NCBI GenBank assembly: GCA_964392725.1
Contig: CAYMPW010000015.1
Coordinates: forward strand, 1-31,220
Direction of reading: 5' to 3'
DNA length: 31,220 bases
Source: CAYMPW01 sp964392725
GTDB lineage: Archaea; Thermoplasmatota; Thermoplasmata; Methanomassiliicoccales; Methanomethylophilaceae
A program made the position numbers and the translations under genes. Under the pieces are notes generated by a model, which did no database searches, was not told the DNA's origin, and worked only from the letters and a program-made list of their open reading frames with translations. Each line of letters begins with the position of its first letter. The stretch's first letter is position 1. This document shows positions 17,137 through 24,794 of this stretch, one piece after another.

Positions 17137-17481
17137 ATGTTCTGTAAAAAATGTGGAACTGATGTTGGAAGTGCTAAATTTTGTCCAAATTGTGGTATAA
17201 ATCAAGATGATTCATATTCAGTACCCAATTCTGATATGGACATGGGGAATTTTAAAAAGGTCAACAAAATAGCATATGGATTAATTGCTATCCTTTTAGG
17301 TGGATTCGGTATTCATAGATTCTATTCTGGAAAGATCTTGTCCGGAATTATATATCTATTATTCTGTTGGACATTTATCCCCACAGTTCTCGGAATAATT
17401 GAAGGGATAATCGCACTTACGAAAGATGATGAGGATTCAAACGGAAATCTTTATGTCAATCCCGATTCGTTTTTTATTTAA
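17137..17481 (+). CDS. Zinc-ribbon TM2-domain membrane protein
   Basis: A 114-aa protein with an N-terminal zinc ribbon (CKKC at residues 3-6, CPNC at 16-19) and a TM2 domain of two helices with the typical GGFGIHRFYSGK turn. TM2 proteins are widespread with no settled function. A strong AGGAGG precedes the ATG. It stands alone between the synthetase operon and cobA. Confidence 0.85.
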   Translation: MFCKKCGTDVGSAKFCPNCGINQDDSYSVPNSDMDMGNFKKVNKIAYGLIAILLGGFGIHRFYSGKILSGIIYLLFCWTFIPTVLGIIEGIIALTKDDEDSNGNLYVNPDSFFI

Positions 17482-17543
17482 TTGATTTTAAAAATAAACT
17501 TTTTACATATTTTCTTAATTTTTAAAATCTATCTGGCAACCAT

Positions 17544-17553
17544 TTTTTATAAT
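17544..17553 (+). promoter_or_regulatory. TATA box of cobA
   Basis: TTTTTATAAT centred about 27 bases before ATG 17575; no ribosome site is seen, so leaderless. It argues for the start at 17575 and against the longer open frame from 17482. Confidence 0.55.
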
Positions 17554-17574
17554 TCGAACTGCGTATTCATTAGC

Positions 17575-18117
17575 ATGAGCTGTGATGAAAGCATTAAACA
17601 AGAATTGGGCATGGTCCAGGTATACACCGGAAACGGAAAAGGAAAAACAACCGCTGCGTTCGGATTGTGCTTTAGAGCCGTAGGCCGTGGATTGAAAGTT
17701 GCAATGGTTCAATTCATGAAATCCGATGAAGGATACGGTGAACAGACCTCTGCCAAAGATTTGAAAAATTTCGAACTTTTCCCATTGGGATTGGATTGCC
17801 TTGTTGGCAGAGATCCGACTCCCGAAGATTATGCGGCCGCGGAAGAAACACTTACAAAAGCAAAGGAATTGATTTATTCTGACGAATACGACTTGGTTGT
17901 ATTGGATGAGGTTAACGTTGCAATCGAATGGAAACTCATCAAAGAAAAAGATGTTTTGGATATGCTCAAAGGCCGTCCCGAGAATATCGAAGTTGTTCTT
18001 ACAGGAAGATATGCAACAGAAGGAATCATAGAATATGCAGACCTTGTAACAGAAATGAAATGCATCAAACACCCCTATGATTGCGGAATTATGGCAAGAA
18101 AAGGAATAGAGAATTGA
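17575..18117 (+). CDS. cobA: Cob(I)alamin adenosyltransferase, CobA/BtuR type
   Basis: A 180-aa enzyme that transfers the adenosyl group of ATP to Co(I) corrinoid in cobalamin synthesis or salvage. The P-loop GNGKGKTTAA begins near residue 21, the Walker B-like VVLDEVNVAI is in place, and TGRYA near the C terminus is typical. Length matches the family (about 170-200 aa). It is a single-gene unit bounded by a TATA box and a hairpin. It fits a cell that depends on corrinoid enzymes. Confidence 0.92.
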   Translation: MSCDESIKQELGMVQVYTGNGKGKTTAAFGLCFRAVGRGLKVAMVQFMKSDEGYGEQTSAKDLKNFELFPLGLDCLVGRDPTPEDYAAAEETLTKAKELIYSDEYDLVVLDEVNVAIEWKLIKEKDVLDMLKGRPENIEVVLTGRYATEGIIEYADLVTEMKCIKHPYDCGIMARKGIEN

Positions 18118-18124
18118 AACCATT

Positions 18125-18150
18125 GGCTCTTTATACAAAGAGCCTTGATT
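18125..18150 (+). terminator. Terminator of cobA
   Basis: Perfect eight-base stem GGCTCTTT/AAAGAGCC with an ATAC loop (18125-18144), eight bases past the stop. The T-tract after it is modest. Confidence 0.6.
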
Positions 18151-18167
18151 TCAAATGTACCAGCATC

Positions 18168-18177
18168 CTTATAAATT
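18168..18177 (+). promoter_or_regulatory. TATA box of the cysK-metA-ridA operon
   Basis: CTTATAAATT centred about 25 bases before ATG 18197. It lies inside a longer frame that opens at 18155, so the shorter start is preferred. Confidence 0.55.
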
Positions 18178-18196
18178 ACGTGATACATCATCATAT

Positions 18197-19102
18197 ATGG
18201 CAAAATACGGGAACGTTCTGGATTGCATCGGCAACACTCCTTTGATTCTTTTGCAGAAATTATCTCCAAATGGATCGGAAGTGTATATAAAAGCCGAAAG
18301 CTACAATCCCGGAGGATCCATTAAAGACCGTGCTGCAATCTCTATGATCAGAGATGCGGAAGCGAGAGGAGTTCTCAAAAAAGGCGGTTCCATTGTCGAA
18401 CCGACTTCCGGAAACACAGGTATCGGAATTGCCATGGTATCTGCAGTTCTCGGATACAAAGCTATACTCGTAATGCCCGATACGATGTCCAAAGAAAGAA
18501 TTGCATTTATCCGCGCATACGGTGCGGAAATCGTTCTTACTCCCGGTTCGGAAGGAATGGCGGGATCTGTTGCGAAAGCAAATGAAATCGCAAAAGAAAC
18601 CGGTGCGTTCCTTACATTACAATTTGACAATCCCGCAAACACAGATGCTCATAGAAAAACAACAGGTATCGAAATTTTAAACGATCTTCCTGATGTAGAT
18701 GTTGTATTCGCAGGTGTTGGAACCGGAGGAACCGCATCAGGTATTGGGTTGGCATTCAAAGATGCTAATTCCAAAGCCATCGTAATCGGCGTAGAACCCG
18801 AAGAAAGTCCGCTTATTACACAAGGAAAAGCAGGACCTCATAAAATACAGGGAATTGGAGCAAACTTTGTCCCTGGAAATTATAATTCCGAATCAATTTC
18901 AAAAATCATTACAATAAAAGGTGATGACGCTATTGCAATGACTCAACGTTTAGCTCGTGAAGAAGGTATATTCGCAGGAATTTCTTCAGGATCGGCTGTT
19001 GTTGCGGCGATAAGATATGCCGAAGAACACAAAAATGTGAAAGTTGTTGCCATACTTCCCGATAGCGGAGATAGATATCTCAGCACAGGAATTTTCGATT
19101 GA
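18197..19102 (+). CDS. cysK: Cysteine synthase family, PLP-dependent (CysK-like)
   Basis: A 301-aa PLP enzyme of fold type II. The PLP Lys is in GGSIKDRAA, the substrate loop is PTSGNTGIG, and the phosphate-binding loop is GTGGTASG. It would make cysteine from O-acetylserine and sulfide; members can also use O-acetylhomoserine or O-phosphoserine. The following MetA makes an acetylated homoserine, so a sulfhydrylase role on that ester is possible (inference). Start at 18197 follows the TATA box. Confidence 0.88.
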   Translation: MAKYGNVLDCIGNTPLILLQKLSPNGSEVYIKAESYNPGGSIKDRAAISMIRDAEARGVLKKGGSIVEPTSGNTGIGIAMVSAVLGYKAILVMPDTMSKERIAFIRAYGAEIVLTPGSEGMAGSVAKANEIAKETGAFLTLQFDNPANTDAHRKTTGIEILNDLPDVDVVFAGVGTGGTASGIGLAFKDANSKAIVIGVEPEESPLITQGKAGPHKIQGIGANFVPGNYNSESISKIITIKGDDAIAMTQRLAREEGIFAGISSGSAVVAAIRYAEEHKNVKVVAILPDSGDRYLSTGIFD

Positions 19103-19111
19103 GGTGAAAAA

Positions 19112-20035
19112 ATGCCAATAAATATTCCCAATAACATGCCCGCCGCATCAACACTGGAGCAAGAGAATATTTTTGTTATGAGCGAAACACGCGCTCAGCA
19201 GCAGGATATTCGTCCTTTGAATATCCTATTCCTCAATTTGATGCCGACCAAAGTTGAAACAGAAACACAAATCATGCGTCTTCTCAGTAACAGTCCTTTG
19301 CAGGTTAACATAACTCTGCTTCAGGCATCAAGTCACGAACCAAAAAACACATCCAAGATGTATATGGAAAAATTCTACAGAACATTTGATGATGTTAAAA
19401 ATGAAAAATTCGATGGTCTGATAATTACTGGTGCTCCTGTAGAAACAATTCCTTTTGAAGAAGTTGATTATTGGGATGAACTTTGTAAAATCATGGAATG
19501 GTCCAAACAGAATGTTTGTTCAACCCTCCACATTTGTTGGGGTGCCCAGGCCGGACTTTACTATCACTTTGATATTGACAAACATGTTCTTGATGAGAAA
19601 AAATCAGGAATATATCTCCACAAACATTGTGAAGAAAATGTTCCCTTAATGAGAGGATTAGACGATCTTTTCTATATGCCTCATTCCCGTAACACCGAGA
19701 TTCAATCATACGATATCAAACAAAACCCCCACCTTCATATTTTGGCAGAATCTGATGAAGCGGGAGTTGCGATTGTTACTTCGGAGTACAATCAAATTTT
19801 CGTTACCGGTCACATGGAATACGATAAGGAAACATTGGCATACGAGTTCGACCGTGATTTGGAAAAAGGTTTGAATCCGAAGGTACCCGCTCACTACTTC
19901 CCCAATGACAATCCTGAAATGGAGCCTGCCATGACCTGGAGAAGTACTGCAAACATCATCATGATGAATTGGCTCAACTACTATGTCTATCAGGAAACAC
20001 CCTTTGATATCAATGACATAGGATGTGGAAACTAA
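19112..20035 (+). CDS. metA: Homoserine O-acetyltransferase, MetA family
   Basis: A 307-aa enzyme that activates homoserine for methionine synthesis. The catalytic Cys is in HICWGAQAGLYY, and the His/Glu pair is in VTGHMEYD. In ITGAPVETIPFE the residue that sets acyl choice is Glu, as in acetyl-specific members; succinyl-specific ones have Gly there. So it is probably an acetyltransferase despite usual naming as MetA/succinyltransferase. GAGGTGA precedes the ATG, nine bases after cysK. Confidence 0.92.
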   Translation: MPINIPNNMPAASTLEQENIFVMSETRAQQQDIRPLNILFLNLMPTKVETETQIMRLLSNSPLQVNITLLQASSHEPKNTSKMYMEKFYRTFDDVKNEKFDGLIITGAPVETIPFEEVDYWDELCKIMEWSKQNVCSTLHICWGAQAGLYYHFDIDKHVLDEKKSGIYLHKHCEENVPLMRGLDDLFYMPHSRNTEIQSYDIKQNPHLHILAESDEAGVAIVTSEYNQIFVTGHMEYDKETLAYEFDRDLEKGLNPKVPAHYFPNDNPEMEPAMTWRSTANIIMMNWLNYYVYQETPFDINDIGCGN

Positions 20036-20379
20036 TGGCAGTTGCCGGTCCATATTCCCCCGCAGTCACTGCGGGGAATCTTATTTTTGTTTCCGGTCAA
20101 ATTCCGATGGATGCAGAAGGTAATATTCCTGAAAGTATCGAAGAACAAACAAAAATGGTTCTTGATAATCTCACAGAAGTTTTAGAATCCGCAGATTCAT
20201 CTATGAAAAATGTTGTTCGTACAACCGTATTCTTAACTGACATAAACGATTTTGCTATTGTCAATGACATTTATGCAAAATATTTTTCGGAATTGTATCC
20301 TGCAAGAACTTGTATAGAAGCGGCAAAACTTCCAAAGAAGGTTTCGATAATGATTGATGCGATAGCATTCACTGATTGA
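20035..20379 (+). CDS. ridA: RidA family enamine/imine deaminase
   Basis: A 114-aa RidA (YjgF/YER057c/UK114) protein that hydrolyses reactive enamines released by PLP enzymes. Its conserved Arg is in YPARTCIE, the N terminus GPYSPAV and VSGQIPMD are typical. The ATG at 20035 overlaps the metA stop by one base (TAATG); an upstream Met at 20023 would be inside metA. Sitting with CysK and MetA fits detoxifying intermediates such as 2-aminoacrylate. Its 3' end overlaps the convergent radical SAM gene by 11 bases. Confidence 0.93.
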   Translation: MAVAGPYSPAVTAGNLIFVSGQIPMDAEGNIPESIEEQTKMVLDNLTEVLESADSSMKNVVRTTVFLTDINDFAIVNDIYAKYFSELYPARTCIEAAKLPKKVSIMIDAIAFTD

Positions 20380-21508
20380 TTATTTTTGGATTAATCAATT
20401 TTCCAACGATTGCATCACGTACAAAATGATTGTATTCCGAAAGATCGGGTTTTTCATCGAGAAGTTTATCGGTTTCATTTTTAACGTGGGTGAAAACTTC
20501 TCTGTATATTTTGCATGATGGGTTTTCCAAAACAGATGTCCCGCCTTCGCGGAATGCATCGACGACACAACCTCCGTTGCAGTACTCGTATACAGAACAT
20601 GAAGAACATTTATTTCTGCGTTCGATTGCAGCCTCCAACATCTTTTTGAAACCGTCGGTACGGAACGCATCCGAGATTTCGTTTATGTCATTGAGATTGC
20701 AAAGCTTGTATTCCTCAGGACAGCCTTTTCCGCAAGGGTACAGGCTTCCGTCGGGGTAAATCGAAATCCACTTCATCAAACATGAAGAGTGGGCGCAATC
20801 GGAACTCTGAGGGTCTCCCAACGCATTCAACATGTAAAGATAGTGGGGGATCAAAGGAACCGAAACATCCGGATCATTAAACCATTCGTCAAAAACTTTG
20901 ATGCTGTTTTCTATGTATGCATCTGCATCCGGGACGTATTCCGCAGTGTTCGGGCATCCCGTACAAGTAACAGGCGTAAAAGAAACTGTCAAACCCTGTT
21001 CTGTCAGATCTTTGTATATCTCGGACATCCCGTTTTCAACTCCGCGACCGATTGTAGAACCGATGGAAAAAATGTATTCTTTTTTAGCCAACATGTTGAT
21101 ATTTTTTTCAACATCAGAAGTTCTTTGACGCAAAATATCATTATATTTTCCTTCGTATGAAATTCCCACATTAATGTATTTCTCTTTACAGAAATTCATA
21201 AATTTCTTGTCGAGAAGAAGACCGTTGGTCTGAATCGTATTTCCAACACGATGGGCATTCTTTCCAAAATATTTCTCTTGGAGTTCAATTGCTTTTTTAT
21301 AAAAATCAAGTGGCAAGAGGAGTGGTTCTCCTCCGTGCCAAATAAACCATACGGAATCGTATTCTTCGGAAAGCATCTTTGTAAGACGTTCCAAAGTTTC
21401 GTAAGATAATGTCTGCTTATTTCCGCAATCCTTTGAATGATAACAGTGACCGCACTCGATATTACAATCTAAAGTAGGCTTTACGATTACCGATATGAAA
21501 GGACGCAT
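20369..21508 (-). CDS. Radical SAM/SPASM peptide-modifying enzyme
   Basis: A 379-aa radical SAM enzyme. The cluster motif CNIECGHC (Cys15, 19, 22) binds the SAM-cleaving [4Fe-4S]. The C-terminal half has the SPASM Cys array: CLMKW, YPCGKGC, CNLND, then CSSCSVYEYCNGGC and a late Cys in NPSCKIYRE, for two auxiliary clusters. It resembles anaerobic sulfatase-maturase and RiPP-maturase types, which modify Cys or Ser in protein or peptide substrates. No sulfatase is nearby. A Cys-rich 99-aa protein is encoded 17 bases upstream in the same unit, so that is the likely substrate (inference). Confidence 0.85.
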   Translation of the reverse strand: MRPFISVIVKPTLDCNIECGHCYHSKDCGNKQTLSYETLERLTKMLSEEYDSVWFIWHGGEPLLLPLDFYKKAIELQEKYFGKNAHRVGNTIQTNGLLLDKKFMNFCKEKYINVGISYEGKYNDILRQRTSDVEKNINMLAKKEYIFSIGSTIGRGVENGMSEIYKDLTEQGLTVSFTPVTCTGCPNTAEYVPDADAYIENSIKVFDEWFNDPDVSVPLIPHYLYMLNALGDPQSSDCAHSSCLMKWISIYPDGSLYPCGKGCPEEYKLCNLNDINEISDAFRTDGFKKMLEAAIERRNKCSSCSVYEYCNGGCVVDAFREGGTSVLENPSCKIYREVFTHVKNETDKLLDEKPDLSEYNHFVRDAIVGKLINPKIINQ

Positions 21509-21525
21509 CAGATGTCCTCACGGGC

Positions 21526-21825
21526 TCAGAAGGGCCAGTAAGTCCATGCGCCGCCGAATCCGTGTGTAACGTAACAGCAGCATGCACATCCGCCGATAAG
21601 AAGAACAATACAGCATGCACCGCATTTAGCGTCGCAGCAACCGTCTTCTGTACAGCAGGGATACTGATCTGCACAGGTTGTGATACCTTCGTGAGGTCCG
21701 TCATCGACGCGCTGTTCGTGGTCGTTAGGCTTCTTAGCTGCATTTGCAAAAGTTGTAAGTGCACCTACAGATTGGCTTAGGTACATCTCAGTAAGATCGT
21801 CTATTGTGTTTGGACCGTGTGACAT
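21526..21825 (-). CDS. Cys-rich small protein, candidate RiPP precursor
   Basis: A 99-aa protein: an acidic, Cys-free leader-like half (residues 1-50), then 12 Cys within residues 51-84 (including CC at 57, 63 and 71 and CCC at 82-84), then an aromatic Gly-rich tail ending in WTYWPF. The hydrophobic IVLLIGG stretch lies inside the Cys region. This layout, with a radical SAM/SPASM gene 17 bases downstream, is that of a precursor and its modifying enzyme. AAGGTGAG at 21830-21837 precedes the ATG; the longer frame from 21936 starts upstream of the TATA box and is rejected. I do not recognise a known family. It could instead be a metal-binding protein. Confidence 0.72.
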   Translation of the reverse strand: MSHGPNTIDDLTEMYLSQSVGALTTFANAAKKPNDHEQRVDDGPHEGITTCADQYPCCTEDGCCDAKCGACCIVLLIGGCACCCYVTHGFGGAWTYWPF

Positions 21826-21879
21826 TAAACTCACCTTGCTGATGGCTGGCATCAGACAAGCCCTCGTACTGATTAAAAA

Positions 21880-21888
21880 TATATAAAT
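21880..21888 (-). promoter_or_regulatory. TATA box of the Cys-rich peptide/radical SAM unit
   Basis: Minus-strand ATTTATATA; transcription would start near 21858, leaving a leader of about 33 nt that carries the GGTGAG ribosome site. Both genes should share this promoter. Confidence 0.55.
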
Positions 21889-21992
21889 GTCATGGTGCGT
21901 GAAAGAATTATAAAAAATTAGATAGCCAGAAACCAAGTAAAAGTCGCAAGAGTTTGAGAGAAATTATTATATCTGACTGATGAGTCGCAGAG

Positions 21993-22008
21993 ATGCGGTT
22001 AACCGCAT
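21993..22008. promoter_or_regulatory. 16-bp perfect palindrome upstream of the DUF5685-like gene
   Basis: ATGCGGTTAACCGCAT is a perfect palindrome, with a TATA-like ATTATAT about 25 bases before it and the ATG 15 bases after it. The transcript start would fall on or near it. It is GC-rich in an AT-rich spacer. It may be an operator, or a hairpin at the 5' end of the mRNA. Confidence 0.5.
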
Positions 22009-22023
22009 ACTGGAGATACAGCA

Positions 22024-22935
22024 ATGTTCGGATACACCATACCGATGTACGGCAAAATGTCGTCCACGGATCTGCATACATATCGCAGTCATTATTGCGA
22101 AGGCTGTCACCAGTTGAAAAAGACCTTCGGAGTCGTGAGTACTCTTGCAGTCAATTATGATATGACATTCAATACCATAATTCTTAACGCAATAACCGGA
22201 GGGACGGAATGCCCGTCTCAGAAAAAAGGTTTGTTTTGTGTTTTTGATAAGTGTGTATGCGATTCTAAACTTATGGAAAGAATGGCAGGATATACCGTAC
22301 TTTTAACCAAATGGGAATTGTATGATGATAAAATTGATTCTCCTTCTATGAAATCCAATTTTGCTTCACTGGCACTTGGACGTGCCATTAAAAAAGCAGA
22401 AGAAATGTATCCCGAAGACGATGTTACCGTAGGAAACGGATTCAAACTTCTCAAACAAATGGAAGACGACAAATGCAAAGATGCAGAATTGCTCGGAAGA
22501 ACATTCGGATCTTCACTTACAGGTGCATTGAAGGATGCGGTTGGAAACGCATGGTCTGATGATTTGGAAAAACTTTTCGTTGAATTGAGTACGCTTGTAT
22601 ATGTCATGGATGCCGTTGATGATTTGGAAGAAGATTATCGTGCCGATACATTCAATCCATTCTTGGTGGATTGCGAGAAATTCATAAACAAGAAAGATTA
22701 CGTTTCAAAACACATCTATGAAATAACGGAAATGTTTAACAGAATAATCGGAAACATGCAAACCGCATATTCTGCAATACGTCCTCAAATGAAATTCAAC
22801 ACGGAAGTATCCGACAATATCATTTACGAAGGTTTACCCGAATCAGCAAAATTGGTTATTATGGGTAAAAGCGAAGCTAAAATGAGCATAAAGAACGCTA
22901 TTTCGCTTCGTAAAAAGAGAAATGAAAATAATTAA
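22024..22935 (+). CDS. DUF5685-like protein
   Basis: A 303-aa, mostly helical protein. The N terminus MFGYTIP...YRSHYCEGCHQLKKTFG...NYDMTF has the look of DUF5685, a family of unknown function. There are Cys clusters at about residues 25-28 and 62-80. It has two acidic motifs, DDKID at 101-105 and DAVDDLEED at about 196-204, placed like the metal-binding motifs of class I isoprenoid synthases; this is a similarity I infer, not a known function. A GGAG at 22012-22015 precedes the ATG. It is divergent from the Cys-rich peptide/radical SAM pair, about 200 bases away. Confidence 0.75.
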   Translation: MFGYTIPMYGKMSSTDLHTYRSHYCEGCHQLKKTFGVVSTLAVNYDMTFNTIILNAITGGTECPSQKKGLFCVFDKCVCDSKLMERMAGYTVLLTKWELYDDKIDSPSMKSNFASLALGRAIKKAEEMYPEDDVTVGNGFKLLKQMEDDKCKDAELLGRTFGSSLTGALKDAVGNAWSDDLEKLFVELSTLVYVMDAVDDLEEDYRADTFNPFLVDCEKFINKKDYVSKHIYEITEMFNRIIGNMQTAYSAIRPQMKFNTEVSDNIIYEGLPESAKLVIMGKSEAKMSIKNAISLRKKRNENN

Positions 22936-23204
22936 TTTGATTTTCCGGACGGATCGAATGATGGACACACATCTATATCGTAAGCTTCTTCTCCAGTTAA
23001 GAGACATGTTTCATCTTTGTAATTGTTACAAACTCCACAATATCCTGGTCTGAACCTTTCACATCCATCTTCTGGTTTAACATCCTTTGATAATATTTTA
23101 CAAACCCACGAATCTTCCGGAGGTTGACCACAGCACATGGGCATTTCACTTTCGTGTTTGCAATGTCTGCACGATTTACAAATTCCGTAATTTTCGTCTG
23201 TCAT
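22932..23204 (-). CDS. Small Cys-rich protein, unknown function
   Basis: A 90-aa protein with about 11 Cys, in paired motifs CKSCRHC near the N terminus, MCCG, CGVC and two later single Cys. The spacing suggests a zinc or iron-sulfur site. I start it at Met 23204; the frame opening at 23297 would overlap the divergent coiled-coil gene. It overlaps the 3' end of the DUF5685-like gene by four bases. No known family is recognised. Confidence 0.65.
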   Translation of the reverse strand: MTDENYGICKSCRHCKHESEMPMCCGQPPEDSWVCKILSKDVKPEDGCERFRPGYCGVCNNYKDETCLLTGEEAYDIDVCPSFDPSGKSN

Positions 23205-23262
23205 AATTTTGGTATGGTTAAACAAATAGAAATATCTGAGGTACGATTCAGATACGAATAAA

Positions 23263-23802
23263 ATGTCTGAAGATGAAGTGTTGGAAGAAGAATACAAGAG
23301 TTACGACGAACTTATTTCAGAAATTAACAAAGAAATAAACAAACACCGTAGCGAAAGAGATAACCTTCAGACACAATCAAAAGTTTGGGCCGATAAACGT
23401 GATAAACTTCAGGCACTTGCCCGTGAAAAATCATCACAGGCTGCTGTTTTAAAAGAACAAAGAGATGAATACAATCGTTTGGCAAGAGAAGCCCGTGATG
23501 AACGCAATAAGTGGAATGATAAATCCGCCGAAGTTCGTAACAAAGGCTTCGGAGACGATCCGGAATTTAGATCTCAGGCGAATAACTTTCATCAAAAAGC
23601 TACTCAATATTCTGCATCAGGAACCGCGATTCATGAAAAAATGCAACAGTTGTATGATGAAGCGACTTCCCTTAGGGAAGAAGCCGAAGAAGCACATAAG
23701 AAATGCCTGATATGCAGGAAGGTTGCAGATTCCGAACACCAGGGTTATTTGGATGCTGTTAAGCGTTCCCAGAAGCTAAAAGATAGTCTTGGAGACTTGT
23801 AA
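23263..23802 (+). CDS. Coiled-coil protein, unknown function
   Basis: A 179-aa, highly charged, nearly all-helical protein with long heptad-like runs of Glu, Lys, Arg and Gln (about residues 5-75 and 105-170). A near-terminal Cys pair (CLIC) lies at about 147-150. Coiled-coil proteins of this size occur across euryarchaea without an assigned function. It stands alone and is divergent from the small Cys-rich gene. Confidence 0.75.
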   Translation: MSEDEVLEEEYKSYDELISEINKEINKHRSERDNLQTQSKVWADKRDKLQALAREKSSQAAVLKEQRDEYNRLAREARDERNKWNDKSAEVRNKGFGDDPEFRSQANNFHQKATQYSASGTAIHEKMQQLYDEATSLREEAEEAHKKCLICRKVADSEHQGYLDAVKRSQKLKDSLGDL

Positions 23803-23810
23803 TAACAGAC

Positions 23811-23820
23811 AGTTATTTAA
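23811..23820 (+). promoter_or_regulatory. TATA-like box of the sensor gene
   Basis: GTTATTTAAT lies about 28 bases before ATG 23844, which would give a leaderless start. Moderately good match. Confidence 0.35.
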
Positions 23821-23843
23821 TCATACAGAACTTTATTAATTGT

Positions 23844-24794
23844 ATGTATCACGTGCTAGTGGTCTGTACCGACAACACGATACAGACCCAGATGTTAAAA
23901 TTTATTAAACATCTGCATCCTGAAATCAATCTAATATTTGTAGACAATCCAGATGAAATCTCATCGACTGTTCTGAAAAATAAAATTGATGCAATAGCAT
24001 GTTATCATAAACTTCCAGAATTGGATGCCATACGTGTCTTCAAGAATCGCTGCAAAGAAGGGGATTTCAGTCCGTTTATCATTTTTACAGAAGGTATTGA
24101 TTCTGATATTGCAATGCAAGTAATTGAAATGGATATTGATAATTACATTCCATTTAGAAAAGATCCCACAACAGATTATGCAAGATTAGGGACTGCTGTT
24201 GCGATATGTGCAGAAAAAGGAAGATTAACTGTTCAAAATATTCATACGGAAAAACGGTTAAAATCTCTTGTTACGATGGCAGAAATGAGTGATTGTAATT
24301 TTTCTGAAATTATGGATTATGCTTTGGAAACTTCAGTTAGTCTTACAAGCAGTACAATCGGGTATGTTTCCACATACGACCCCCACACCAAGGTTGTATC
24401 AATGCTTTCTTGGTCGAGAGGCGGTATTTCTGCATGCAACATGAAAGACCGGGAAATAAACTACGAATTAGGAGACATGGGAGTATGGGGAGATCCGATA
24501 AGACTAAGGAAATCCGTAATCATAAATGATTACAGCAATAGTTCAGAATACAAAAAAGGTGGAATTCCACTTGGACACGTATCTTTAAACAAACTCCTAA
24601 TGGTTCCAATTTTTAATAAAGGCGTAATCGTAGGCACAGCAGGTGTAGGAAACAAAACTACAGATTATGATGAAGAAGACGAAAAACAACTCAGTCTTTT
24701 GATGAATTCTTTAATGTCAATTTATATCAATAAAAATATTGAAAAAGAATATTATAAAAATGAAGAAAATTTCAGACATGACAGAATCACGTAG
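23844..24794 (+). CDS. Degenerate receiver-GAF sensor protein
   Basis: A 316-aa protein. Residues 1-125 look like a response-regulator receiver, but the phosphoacceptor region reads DAIACYHKLPELDAI, with no Asp where it is expected. Residues about 140-300 are a GAF domain (WGDPIRLRKSVIINDYS ... LMVPIFNKGVIVGTAGVGNK). A linker leads to NEENFR, the usual beginning of a PAS domain, then the frame stops at 24794. The rest of a PAS domain and a kinase ATPase domain continue in another frame. So it is probably the 5' half of a broken hybrid sensor kinase, though it may still be made. Confidence 0.7.
   Translation: MYHVLVVCTDNTIQTQMLKFIKHLHPEINLIFVDNPDEISSTVLKNKIDAIACYHKLPELDAIRVFKNRCKEGDFSPFIIFTEGIDSDIAMQVIEMDIDNYIPFRKDPTTDYARLGTAVAICAEKGRLTVQNIHTEKRLKSLVTMAEMSDCNFSEIMDYALETSVSLTSSTIGYVSTYDPHTKVVSMLSWSRGGISACNMKDREINYELGDMGVWGDPIRLRKSVIINDYSNSSEYKKGGIPLGHVSLNKLLMVPIFNKGVIVGTAGVGNKTTDYDEEDEKQLSLLMNSLMSIYINKNIEKEYYKNEENFRHDRIT

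Noticed and set aside
17515..18138. Long minus-strand frame opposite cobA
   Set aside because: It lies fully over a clear cobA gene and its product has no recognisable domain.
20376..20402. AT-only hairpin TTGATTA/TAATCAA with a short T-run as a terminator for ridA
   Set aside because: The stem is short and weak and lies inside the coding end of the convergent radical SAM gene.
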